Below are positions 25,287 to 32,653 of a stretch of DNA of 64,000 bases, piece by piece; the stretch's first letter is position 1, and the number at the start of each line of letters is the position of its first letter. The stretch lies in assembly GCA_949292785.1 (NCBI GenBank), contig CASFBK010000002.1, positions 186,001-250,000 on the forward strand, given 5' to 3'. A program made the position numbers and the translations under genes. The notes below the pieces were generated by a model that did no database searches, was not told where the DNA came from, and saw nothing but the letters and a program-made list of their open reading frames with translations. This DNA is from an uncultured Eubacteriales bacterium. Its GTDB lineage: Bacteria > Bacillota > Clostridia > Lachnospirales > Lachnospiraceae.

Positions 25287-26756
25287 TTGAAAGATATATT
25301 TGACATATCAAAATTTGATTCATACAAAGAAGATAACCGCCGGGAGGTTAAGAAAGCGAATGGTGGTTTGCCTGTTTCACTATGGGACACTTATTCTGCA
25401 TTTGCTAATTGCTACGGTGGAGTTATTATTCTTGGAGTTGCAGAGAATAATGATGGCTCATGGCGAACTACTGGATTGGATGTGCATGATAAAGGAAAGT
25501 TGATAAAGCAATTATGGGATACCATAAATAATAGGAAGAAAGTAAATATAAATATTTTAAGAGACGATGATGTGGAAACATATGATGTCCAAGGAGACCT
25601 TATTATTGTTATATATGTTCCTATGGCAAAACGTGAGGAAAAGCCGGTATATATAAATGATGATTTGTTCGGTGGAACATATCGTAGAAATCATGAGGGT
25701 GATTATAAATGCACACGACTGCAAGTTAAGACAATGCTTAGGGATCAGGCAGAAGAAACAACTGATATGACAGTGCTGGATGATGCGTTAATTTCAGATT
25801 TGAATCAGGATTCTGTTCGAGGTTATCGCAATAGCCACAAATCTTTAAAGCCTGGACACCCTTTTGAAAGATTAGATGATGAGCAATATTTGAGAGCGAT
25901 TGGTGCTGCTGGGATATCCAGAGAAGATAAAAAGCTTCATCCAACGGCGGCAGGAATGTTAATGTTTGGTAATGAGTATGATATTATAAAATATTTTCCA
26001 GAGTATTTCTTAGACTACAGAGAGAATCCGGATCCGGTTATTCGTTGGACAGATAGAATTCAATCATCATCAGGCGAATGGTCAGGAAATGTATTTGATT
26101 TTTATTTTCGTGTATATAATAAGCTTATACAAGACGTTAAGGTTCCATTTAAGATGGAGAATGGTAGACGAGTGGATGACACACCGGTACACAGGGCATT
26201 GAGAGAGGCACTTGCAAATTGCATAATTAATTCAGATTTTTATGGTAAATATGGCATTTTAATAAAGAAAGAGAACAAGAAAATAACAATAGCAAATCCG
26301 GGCTATATACGTCTTGGAAAGGAACAAATGCGTAGAGGTGGTTTATCTGATCCAAGAAATAAATTGCTTATGAAGATGTTCAATATGATAGATATAGGTG
26401 AACATGCGGGAAGCGGGGTCCCTAATATTTATAATACATGGGAAGATGAAGGCTGGGAAGAACCTGTAATTTTAGAAGAATTTGATCCAGATAGAACTAC
26501 TCTGATTTTATCATTTGAAAAAAAGAATTCAGATATGGATGATGCGGAGATTTTGGCTGATGATATAGCTAAAAGTAATGCGATTCTTGAATATTGTAAA
26601 ACGGAGAGAACTAGAAAGGAAATTGCAGAGCATATCGGATATAAGACAGTAAAGAGTGCTAAGAAGTATATTGATGCACTTGTGGAAAATGGCTTGCTAG
26701 GAATGACTGTGCCAGATAAGCCGAGTAGTCCTCTTCAAAAATATTATTCAAAATAA
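25287..26756 (+). CDS. AlbA_2/Schlafen-type regulator with GHKL-4 ATPase domain
   Basis: A 489-residue protein of the RecG-like regulator family. The N-terminal AlbA_2 domain spans about 1-140 (KANGGLPVSLWDTYSAFANC, GGVIILGVAEN, GGTYRRNHEGDYKC). A HATPase_c_4 domain follows (about 270-410; ALREALANCIINSDFYG, then GEHAGSGVPNIY). A C-terminal winged helix is likely (RKEIAEHIGYKTVKSAKKYI). TTG 25287 has GAGGAGG at 25273-25279. Such proteins are usually transcription regulators, and some occur in defence islands. It may regulate the preceding operon; the palindromic repeats just downstream could be its binding sites. Confidence 0.75.
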   Translation: MKDIFDISKFDSYKEDNRREVKKANGGLPVSLWDTYSAFANCYGGVIILGVAENNDGSWRTTGLDVHDKGKLIKQLWDTINNRKKVNINILRDDDVETYDVQGDLIIVIYVPMAKREEKPVYINDDLFGGTYRRNHEGDYKCTRLQVKTMLRDQAEETTDMTVLDDALISDLNQDSVRGYRNSHKSLKPGHPFERLDDEQYLRAIGAAGISREDKKLHPTAAGMLMFGNEYDIIKYFPEYFLDYRENPDPVIRWTDRIQSSSGEWSGNVFDFYFRVYNKLIQDVKVPFKMENGRRVDDTPVHRALREALANCIINSDFYGKYGILIKKENKKITIANPGYIRLGKEQMRRGGLSDPRNKLLMKMFNMIDIGEHAGSGVPNIYNTWEDEGWEEPVILEEFDPDRTTLILSFEKKNSDMDDAEILADDIAKSNAILEYCKTERTRKEIAEHIGYKTVKSAKKYIDALVENGLLGMTVPDKPSSPLQKYYSK

Positions 26757-26827
26757 AAGCTTAGGTAATCAGCTTGGGTAAAAGCTTAGGTAAATTACCT
26801 AGGCTACTTAGGTAAATACCTAAGCTG
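26757..26827. repeat. AGCTTAGGTAA repeat cluster
   Basis: After the AlbA_2 gene come three direct copies of AGCT(T)(A/G)GGTAA about 15 bases apart (from 26759), then inverted forms (TTACCTAGGCT, TACCTAAGCT). The cluster can fold into several stems. It may be an operator array or a terminator-like structure; there is no clear T-run. Confidence 0.5.
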
Positions 26828-26909
26828 TGAATAATTGAAAGAGGAAATGTGCTGATATATTTAAAGAAATCAAGAGAAGAATAATAGCATCGGGGAAGGA
26901 AAAATAATC

Positions 26910-27236
26910 ATGGAGATATCTAAAAGCGATTGGAAGATATTTCGAGAAAAACTGCCGGAATGGCAGGAAAGGTATATGGAAGGTCTTGTAAAAGACTATG
27001 TGGATTTCTTAAATGACAAAAGTAAGCATGCTTCAGAAAAATTTTGGGAGTTGGAGAAACGAATAAAAGAAGATAAGAGACATCTAGGTGTCATGATAGA
27101 GATGAGAAAGTCTGAAGCTATATGGGACATTGTGTACCTTATAAGATTCAAAGTTATTACATATGATGACTTGGCAAATTTCAGTGATGAATTGAAACAG
27201 GAAGTGCAAAGAATACAGGAAATGCATAGAGGATAA
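26910..27236 (+). CDS. Small helical protein of unknown function
   Basis: A 108-residue, charged, all-helical protein (SDWKIFREKLPEWQERYMEG, FWELEKRIKEDKRHLGVMI, then LIRFKVITYDDLANFSDELK). I do not recognise a catalytic motif, membrane segment or DNA-binding fold. It is the last gene of element 1, close to attR, with a weak upstream site. Possible roles include an antitoxin or a regulator; nothing in the sequence decides. Confidence 0.55.
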   Translation: MEISKSDWKIFREKLPEWQERYMEGLVKDYVDFLNDKSKHASEKFWELEKRIKEDKRHLGVMIEMRKSEAIWDIVYLIRFKVITYDDLANFSDELKQEVQRIQEMHRG

Positions 27237-27261
27237 TAGTGGTACCACCCAATTAGAATAA

Positions 27262-27284
27262 TTCGTCGCTAAAAAGGCGACGAA
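27262..27284 (+). terminator. Hairpin at the end of element 1 cargo
   Basis: TTCGTCGC (27262-27269) and GCGACGAA (27277-27284) form an 8-bp stem; a further GCGACGAAAATTTT follows. It is a possible weak terminator. The rest of 27237-27553 holds three CAAGCCA motifs (one inverted at 27302, direct at 27351 and 27393), the arm repeats and no gene. Confidence 0.45.
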
Positions 27285-27431
27285 AAAAGCGACGAAAATT
27301 TTGGCTTGTCAAATATCTCACTTTGGATTATTATTTTTTTGGTGAACTTGCAAGCCAGCAGACGATTATTCTTTGAATAGTCAAATGACCTGCAAGCCAC
27401 CGGAACTACACACAATAATGAAAAAAATAGC

Positions 27432-27452
27432 TGGTACTGGATTGGTACTAAA
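27432..27452 (+). repeat. Right-end arm repeats of element 1
   Basis: TGGTACT (27432), four bases, then TGGTACTAAA (27443). This matches the left-end pair at 3668/3679 with the same pitch and direction. It lies 111 bases before att core copy 2. Confidence 0.65.
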
Positions 27453-27553
27453 AAATTGTGAAACGAAAAATAATGTGTGGAAAAACTATTGTTTTCAAAA
27501 TTATATGGTATAGAAAACAAACTATAACGAATCAAAATCACATCAAACTTTGC

Positions 27554-27566
27554 GAGTTTGAATAGT
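27554..27566 (+). other. att core copy 2 (junction of elements 1 and 2)
   Basis: GAGTTTGAATAGT shares 11 exact bases with the guaA end and 13 with the copy at 51229. It serves as attR of element 1 and attL of element 2. Confidence 0.85.
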
Positions 27567-27583
27567 AGCCGCAAGTCTTGGAA

Positions 27584-27619
27584 ACCGCTAAATAAGCGGC
27601 TTCCGAGGCTTTTCTTTTT
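27584..27619 (+). terminator. Terminator at left end of element 2
   Basis: GAAACCGCT/AGCGGCTTC-like arms (27581-27604) and a following CTTTTCTTTTT tract form an intrinsic terminator just inside the att core, in the same place as the terminator behind guaA in element 1. Confidence 0.65.
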
Positions 27620-27623
27620 GCTC

Positions 27624-27643
27624 TGCTACTATTTTGCTACTAA
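27624..27643 (+). repeat. Left-end arm repeats of element 2
   Basis: TGCTACT (27624), four bases, then TGCTACTAA (27635). The second repeat begins 81 bases after the att core start, against 82 in element 1. Confidence 0.65.
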
Positions 27644-27720
27644 CCGCAACTACTCTATTTCACACCGTTTTGGTGGTAAATTCAATTAATGATGATTTTG
27701 CAGATACTGTCTGCAAAATG

Positions 27721-28983
27721 CTAGATAACTTTTCTTTGAGGCATCGAGATTACTTTCTCGGATGTCGTTTCTTTTGGCATAGGACCATATGGAAGTCCTG
27801 CATTGGCATATGCTGTATCCGGAGTAACTGAATCACTTGCCATGTTACCATCATAGGAGATTCCCATGGTTTCAAGCAGTGGATTTCCCATTGGAGGCGC
27901 TGGTGTCGGTGTAACACCAACTGTAGCTGCAAGCTGTTCCAGATTGCTGACAAGCTCCTGCTGTTTGTGTGGAAACAGATGTGAGTAAGTATTCAGTGTT
28001 GTGGATACTTTTTCATGTCCAAGCCTGTCAGCGAGGATAAGTGCATCGCAACCCTGATTGATAAGGAGGCTTGCATGGGAGTGGCGGATATCATGGATAC
28101 GGATTCGCTTTACGCCGGTTGCCTTACAGCCTCTTTCCATCTCATGTGAGAGATAGGATTTTGTAATAGGGAATAGTCTCTTGTTCGGAGCAAGCATATA
28201 GCGGGAGGTGATATACTCCTGCAATTCCTGACACAGAAAATCTGGAATTGGAACTTTCCGTTTGCTTTTTCTTGTCTTTGGAGTGGTGATGATATCCTCT
28301 CCGTGAAGACGCTGATAGGTTTTGTTAATATCAATCTGTTTTGCATCGAGGTCGATATCGGCAGCAGTAAGTGCTAAAAGTTCTCCTTTACGCATCCCGG
28401 TCCAGTACAGTACCTGAAAGCAGATATAGGATAGAGGCTTGTCCTTAATGCCCTCACGAAAAGCAATATACTCATCGTAAGTCCAGTAATCCATTTCCTC
28501 TGCCTTTGCCTGTCCGATACTTCCAGCTTGACCGCATGGATTTGTGTTTAAATCGTAAAAACGTTTAGCATAGTTGATCATGCAGGTAAGCTGATTGTTG
28601 ATGGTTTTTAGATACGTTTTTGAATATCCTTTTGGGGAATTCATCAACTGATTCTGCCATCTTCTCACATCAGAAGCCTTGATTTCGTTGATTGGCTTCT
28701 TACCAAAGAAAGGCAGGATGTGAGTTTCACAAATATGCTTCTTGGTCAGGATGGTTGACTGCTTCAGGCGGGCGGTCATATCCTCCATATAAAGTTCGTA
28801 GAGATTTTGGAAAGTCATATCCGGGTTAGCGGACTGTTTTTCAAGAAAATCCCTTTCATAAGCCAAAGCTTCCTTTTTGGTGGCTAAGCCTCTTTTCCAC
28901 TTTTGTCGGTTGTTGCCCTGCCAGTCCGTATAATAGAACTTGCAGAACCATTTACCAGTCTTTTTATCTTTGTAAGCTGGCAT
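27721..28983 (-). CDS. int: Tyrosine recombinase (integrase), Tn916-like
   Basis: A 421-residue integrase. It opens MPAYKDKKTGKWFCKFYYTD, as in element 1, followed by a core-binding domain and a catalytic domain with TGMRKGELL (Arg), HDIRHSH (HxxR), LGHEKVST (His) and NTYSHLFP (tyrosine nucleophile). The C-terminal 60 residues are proline-rich and low in complexity. The start at 28983 is preferred over the upstream 29037 because GGAG lies 9 bases before it. It points toward attL, opposite to the other mobility genes. It should act on the same guaA core but on different arm sites (TGCTACT instead of TGGTACT). Confidence 0.93.
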   Translation of the reverse strand: MPAYKDKKTGKWFCKFYYTDWQGNNRQKWKRGLATKKEALAYERDFLEKQSANPDMTFQNLYELYMEDMTARLKQSTILTKKHICETHILPFFGKKPINEIKASDVRRWQNQLMNSPKGYSKTYLKTINNQLTCMINYAKRFYDLNTNPCGQAGSIGQAKAEEMDYWTYDEYIAFREGIKDKPLSYICFQVLYWTGMRKGELLALTAADIDLDAKQIDINKTYQRLHGEDIITTPKTRKSKRKVPIPDFLCQELQEYITSRYMLAPNKRLFPITKSYLSHEMERGCKATGVKRIRIHDIRHSHASLLINQGCDALILADRLGHEKVSTTLNTYSHLFPHKQQELVSNLEQLAATVGVTPTPAPPMGNPLLETMGISYDGNMASDSVTPDTAYANAGLPYGPMPKETTSEKVISMPQRKVI

Positions 28984-29099
28984 AAACATCATCTCCTTTA
29001 TCAAAATGTTTGACCATATAAATATGGTATGTGGCACCCATCACTGTGTAAAACTCAGATTTTTGGTGCATTTATCCAAAGGCTATGATATAATCTACT

Positions 29100-29195
29100 T
29101 GTCTAGGGTGATTATAATAGCCATTTAGGTTAGATCACTTACATATGCTCCGGCAGTTGTTCTTCTGCAAAAGAATGGTGCCGGGGTGTTTTTAT
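29100..29195 (+). ncRNA. Candidate small RNA ending in a strong terminator
   Basis: Between two minus-strand genes the plus strand carries TATAAT-like boxes (29089-29094, 29113-29118) and a stable hairpin, CTCCGGCA (29148-29155) with TGCCGGGG (29179-29186) and an inner TTCTT/AAGAA stem, then TGTTTTTATG. No plus-strand gene needs a terminator here. The -35 is not convincing, so the promoter is uncertain. Confidence 0.35.
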
Positions 29196-29198
29196 GCT

Positions 29199-29846
29199 TT
29201 AAATTATCTCTATGGTAGAAATTTTCTTTTTGTTCTTTTGGCATTTTTCAGAGTCATTGCCATTCTCATCAGGGGTGACATCTGAGAAATAGCTTTCTGA
29301 ATAATATTCCAGTGTTTCATTCTGCCAAGCTTCAAACTGTTCTTCACTAATTGTTCCATTTTGCAGTGCGGCAAGCCTATTCATCCAGTTTTCCATAAAC
29401 AAACAGAAGTCTGCGTTATAAGAACCATTACCCTTGCCATCAACCATAAGAGAAGAAGTCCAGTAGGGACTTTCCGGCGGCTTGCTGCAGGCAAGCTGGA
29501 ATGTAATATCCTTTATCTTTGTTATGGTAAATAATGCTTTGATTACATCTGACAATGTGCGGAAACTGTAATCAGGAGAATTATCTTCCATGGTGTCCTT
29601 AAGCTCAGTCTTTGCCTCTAACAGTTCCTGCCATGGTATATCCAGTTCGTCTGCTATCTGCTTAATAATTCCTGTCTTTATGATAATCTCACCGGATTCG
29701 TATTTTTGAATAGTACGTTCAGATTTATCAAGTCTTTTAGCAAATTCCTTCTGTGTGATTTTTAATTCCCTGCGTCTCTTCTTTATTGCTCTACCGATTT
29801 CCTGCGGCGTATACATGGCAAGACGCTGGTCATCTGATAAACTCAT
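29199..29846 (-). CDS. XRE-family repressor of element 2
   Basis: A 215-residue protein. The helix-turn-helix lies at about residues 14-70 (IGRAIKKRRRELKITQKEFA, KSERTIQKYESGE). The C-terminal half includes FCLFMENWMNRLAALQNGTI, similar to the element 1 repressor tail. AAGGAAGG supports the start at 29846. It is transcribed away from xis; the shared intergenic region holds several ATCCGTATT/AATACGGAT boxes and a consensus promoter. It likely represses excision and transfer genes and its own transcription. Confidence 0.8.
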   Translation of the reverse strand: MSLSDDQRLAMYTPQEIGRAIKKRRRELKITQKEFAKRLDKSERTIQKYESGEIIIKTGIIKQIADELDIPWQELLEAKTELKDTMEDNSPDYSFRTLSDVIKALFTITKIKDITFQLACSKPPESPYWTSSLMVDGKGNGSYNADFCLFMENWMNRLAALQNGTISEEQFEAWQNETLEYYSESYFSDVTPDENGNDSEKCQKNKKKISTIEII

Positions 29847-29873
29847 ATGTTCACCTTCCTTATATGTGATAAG

Positions 29874-30079
29874 TACGGATTCGTGAAATGATAGTCATAA
29901 TCCGTATTTTCAACAGCTGATTTACTACTGTGTGAATACTATATCATGAAGTGATACGAATTGCAAGTGCGTATTTTGAAAAAGTTTATTGACAAATTGT
30001 GCGGATGGTATTATAATTAAACACGAATTAAAAATACGGATTAAATTTCGATAAAGTTATCTGTTGAAACAAATCCGTA
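29874..30079. promoter_or_regulatory. Operator boxes ATCCGTA/TACGGAT (element 2)
   Basis: Copies lie at 29874 (TACGGAT), 29900 (ATCCGTATT), 30033 (AATACGGAT) and 30073 (ATCCGTA), flanking the divergent promoters. They are the best candidate sites for the element 2 repressor. Confidence 0.6.
29989..30017 (+). promoter_or_regulatory. Consensus promoter of xis-mob genes, element 2
   Basis: TTGACA 29989-29994 and TATAAT 30012-30017 with a 17-base spacer: perfect consensus, so activity must be held down by repression. Confidence 0.85.
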
Positions 30080-30113
30080 CTGATAATGAAGTTTATAGGA
30101 AAGGAGTGGTTGT

Positions 30114-30404
30114 ATGATAAGGACAAAGGATGCATTTATTGATGCAAAAGAAGTCAGTGAACTTCTCGGTATCGGTATGACAAAGGCATATGCGGTTATT
30201 AAGGCATACAATGCCGAACTGGCTGCCCAGAATTATTTTACAATGAGGGGAAAATGTTCCAGAAAATATTTTGAGCAGAAGATATACGGATATGAAGACT
30301 GTTATTCCAAGTCGAATAATCCTACATGGAAAGCAGACAGGATAGCGGAAGAAAGCAGCTATCAGGCAGAAGAAAAAAGTCCCGACCAATCAGGTCAGGA
30401 CTGA
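30114..30404 (+). CDS. Excisionase-like DNA-binding protein
   Basis: A 96-residue homologue of the element 1 Xis, with DAKEVSELLGIGMTKAYAVI as the helix-turn-helix and RGKCSRKYFEQKIYGYE as the wing. A polar tail of about 35 residues is added. AAAGGAG precedes ATG 30114. Its stop lies in a hairpin (AGTCC...GGACT, 30378-30402). Here xis is separated from int by the repressor gene and reads the other way, so int and xis cannot share a transcript. Confidence 0.75.
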   Translation: MIRTKDAFIDAKEVSELLGIGMTKAYAVIKAYNAELAAQNYFTMRGKCSRKYFEQKIYGYEDCYSKSNNPTWKADRIAEESSYQAEEKSPDQSGQD

Positions 30405-30513
30405 TTACAGAGCCGAAGCCCTGCATATGTATCTCGCAAGTACAGTATAGCAGAGGCTTCCGGCTGTTGCAACGAAAACAGAATATTAAGTCGTAACGAA
30501 AGGAGGACAAAGT

Positions 30514-31446
30514 ATGTATTTTAAAGAAGAAAAAATATTACTCGCAGCGATAGACCATGGATTTTCCAGCATAAAAACACCACATTTCATATTTGATAAT
30601 GGAGTAAGAAAGCTGGGAAGTGCCACAACACTTCAGGAAAACACGCTGGAGTATGGTAATGAATGTTACAAAACAGGAGAGGGAAGGCTGCCTCTTAAGG
30701 ATGATAAGACGGCAGATAAGGATTTTCTTCTTCTGACATTTGCAGCTATAGCAAAGGAAGCACAGTATTACGGACTGACGGATGGCAGGGAGCTGGATGT
30801 GGTAATTGCAGCAGGACTTCCATTTACCAGATTCGGTAATGAAAAGAATCCCTTTTATGATTATCTGCATCGGGGAAGGGAGACTTTCCGCTACGAAGGG
30901 CAGATATACCGCATTAACATCGTGGAAGTGTTTTTATTTCCACAGTGTTATGCGGCAGTGGCAAATATCTTGGGAAAGCTGTCGCCAAACCAGTTGATTG
31001 TTGATATAGGTTCCAAGACCATAGATATCATTCAGACCAAGAATTATGTTCCAGTGGAGAGAAGCTGTACTACCATACCGGAGGCACTGATACACTGCAT
31101 GGCAGAAATCAACAATGCAGTATACCGCAGGTGTAATAAGCGGATTTCGGAGGCAGATATCCAGCAGATGATGATGACAGGAAAATCTCTTCTTCCTGAC
31201 AGCATTACAACAGTTATCAGGGATGAACTTAAGGGTTTTGCAGAAAATGTGGAAGCACAGCTGAAAGAAAACGGATATGATCCGGAACTGACACTGACAG
31301 TCTATGTGGGTGGTGGAGCATCGGTTATGAGGCTTTTTGGAAATATTCGTGGTGTTCACATTTGTTATCAGGAAGATGTCAGGGCAAATGCCATAGGCTA
31401 TGAATATCTGGCGCTCCAGAAGAAAGACAGGCGGCTCCATGAATAA
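30514..31446 (+). CDS. ParM/StbA-like actin-family ATPase
   Basis: A 310-residue counterpart of the element 1 actin: AAIDHGFSSIKTP (phosphate 1), LIVDIGSKTIDIIQ (phosphate 2) and YVGGGASVMRL (adenosine loop). AGGAGG precedes ATG 30514. Sequence similarity to the element 1 protein is evident but moderate, so the two partition systems are probably specific to their own element. It overlaps the next gene by 8 bases. Confidence 0.8.
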   Translation: MYFKEEKILLAAIDHGFSSIKTPHFIFDNGVRKLGSATTLQENTLEYGNECYKTGEGRLPLKDDKTADKDFLLLTFAAIAKEAQYYGLTDGRELDVVIAAGLPFTRFGNEKNPFYDYLHRGRETFRYEGQIYRINIVEVFLFPQCYAAVANILGKLSPNQLIVDIGSKTIDIIQTKNYVPVERSCTTIPEALIHCMAEINNAVYRRCNKRISEADIQQMMMTGKSLLPDSITTVIRDELKGFAENVEAQLKENGYDPELTLTVYVGGGASVMRLFGNIRGVHICYQEDVRANAIGYEYLALQKKDRRLHE

Positions 31447-31960
31447 TAGGAAAATGTTCCAGACACTGACATTCCGGCTGAACTTAAATCATAAGGAAGA
31501 TGCAGAGGTTTGGAAGATGATAAGGAATACGGAAGAAAACAGTACAGTATTTGAAAATAGAAGTGATTTTATCCGCTTTATATTGCTGACTGCAGCAGAA
31601 AATTTCAATGAAATTAATAATGCAAAAGAAGATATTCGTACACTGAAAGATGCCTTTGTGCAGGAAATCAATGAATACTGGATGGAAACAGTAAGAAAAT
31701 TGATTAATGATAATTTGGAGAAACTCGGAGTAATAGTGGAACTTGCGGTGAATAAAGCCATGGTATCGGCATTATCAGGATTGATTGCTGGAGAAACTGT
31801 AACAGGAGACGTTACAGCAAATAGAATAATGACGGAGAAAGAAAATCATGAAAATGAGCAGACGATGGAGAAAACAGAGTCTGCTATGGGAGTTCTTCCG
31901 GAAACTGATAAGAATGAGGGACTTCCCGATGGAGCACTTGAATTTTTAGACAGCCTGTAA
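31439..31960 (+). CDS. Putative ParR-like adaptor
   Basis: A 173-residue protein that overlaps the actin gene. It begins with a strand-helix pattern (FQTLTFRLNLNHKEDAEVWK, then NRSDFIRFILLTAAENF) of RHH type and ends in an acidic tip (GALEFLDSL) similar to that of the element 1 protein. I infer the role of linking the ParM-like filament to centromere repeats from its place and shape only. Confidence 0.55.
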   Translation: MNNRKMFQTLTFRLNLNHKEDAEVWKMIRNTEENSTVFENRSDFIRFILLTAAENFNEINNAKEDIRTLKDAFVQEINEYWMETVRKLINDNLEKLGVIVELAVNKAMVSALSGLIAGETVTGDVTANRIMTEKENHENEQTMEKTESAMGVLPETDKNEGLPDGALEFLDSL

Positions 31961-32010
31961 AAGCTTGAGGGGGAGTAATACAGATTGTAATTAATTTTCC
32001 TATGCTTATT

Positions 32011-32090
32011 ACAGTATGTGATATTTGAAATATTACTGGTATCACAGAATGTAATAAAAGCCAAGTTAATTATTACATTTTGTATGATAC
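32011..32090. repeat. Inverted repeats behind parM/parR of element 2
   Basis: AATGTAATAA (32048-32057) and TTATTACATT (32070-32079) are exact inverted copies; TGTGATA (32017) and TATCACA (32040) form another pair. They occupy the place of the iterons of element 1 but have different sequence, as expected of a separate centromere. With the oriT behind them they fill the 345-base gap 31961-32305. Confidence 0.5.
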
Positions 32091-32115
32091 AAATATGGAT
32101 ATGGTAGCAGGGGTA

Positions 32116-32185
32116 TTAGGGGAGTTTTGGCTCCCCTAACCAGATTTTGTAAAACGCATGGCGTTTTACGTATCTGGCAAATTCT
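32116..32185 (+). other. Predicted oriT/nic of element 2
   Basis: Two inverted repeats: TTAGGGGAG/CTCCCCTAA (32116-32124, 32131-32139), then GTAAAACGC (32149-32157)/GCGTTTTAC (32161-32169) inside CCAGAT/ATCTGG. The second is followed by GTATCTGGCAAA. Alignment with the element 1 site shows a shared ATCTnGCAAA; cleavage is expected after G32177. Confidence 0.65.
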
Positions 32186-32305
32186 CTCCCCACAAGTTTG
32201 GAAAATAGGACAGGTGGAAGGCAAATTATAATGACGGATAAAGAAAAAGAAACGTAATAGGACAGTTTCAAAGGCTGAACTGTTGCAAAGAAACGAAGGA
32301 AGGGA

Positions 32306-32653
32306 TTGCTTATAGGACGAAGAAGACAATTGATAGAACCGAGGAGAAATTTTACCATTCGATTGTCGGATGAGGAACGGGAGCAGGCAGAGTATGATGC
32401 CAAAGCCAACAACATGAAATTATCGGATTATGTAAGGTATCTGATTACTCATGGTGGAAGAGTAGATACAACGCTTGCTTACGACAGACGGAATATGATT
32501 AGTCAGATTTCCGGTCTTTGTAACAATTACAACCAGATGACAAGAACTGCTAACGGATGTGGCTATGTCTTTGACAGCACCATGCGGACGGGAAATCATC
32601 TGCTTGAACAGATAAAGGATTTATTACAGGAGGTGGTGAACAGGTGGCAATAA
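32306..32653 (+). CDS. mobC: MobC-like relaxosome accessory protein
   Basis: A 115-residue MobC with RHH (NFTIRLSDEEREQAEYDAKA, then MKLSDYVRYLI) and the signature ISGLCNNYNQMTRTAN. The start is TTG 32306 after AAGGAAGG. It overlaps the relaxase start by 10 bases. The role is as for the element 1 copy: binding oriT and recruiting the relaxase. Confidence 0.8.
   Translation: MLIGRRRQLIEPRRNFTIRLSDEEREQAEYDAKANNMKLSDYVRYLITHGGRVDTTLAYDRRNMISQISGLCNNYNQMTRTANGCGYVFDSTMRTGNHLLEQIKDLLQEVVNRWQ

Larger units (their letters stand above)
3597..27564. mobile_element. Integrative mobilizable element 1 (about 24 kb)
   Basis: The element is bounded by att core copies at 3597 and 27554. It contains a repressor (3714), Xis (4771), integrase (5033), an RHH protein (6284), ParM/ParR-like genes (6630, 7594), iterons (8050-8194), oriT (8270-8305), MobC (8406) and relaxase (8747). 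Defence cargo fills 11028-27236. No VirB4, VirD4 or other conjugation genes are present, so transfer would depend on a helper element. End repeats of the form TGGTACT-4 nt-TGGTACTAAA sit inside both ends (3668 and 27432). Confidence 0.85.

Noticed and set aside
27238-27250. GTGGTACCAC resembling a T-box core near the end of element 1
   Set aside because: It is a short palindrome without a stem I, a terminator or a downstream gene; it does not form a T-box leader.
27372-27381. TTTGAATAGT near the right end of element 1 as another att core
   Set aside because: It lacks the GAG of the core, lies before the arm repeats, and does not fit the 111-112-base end geometry.
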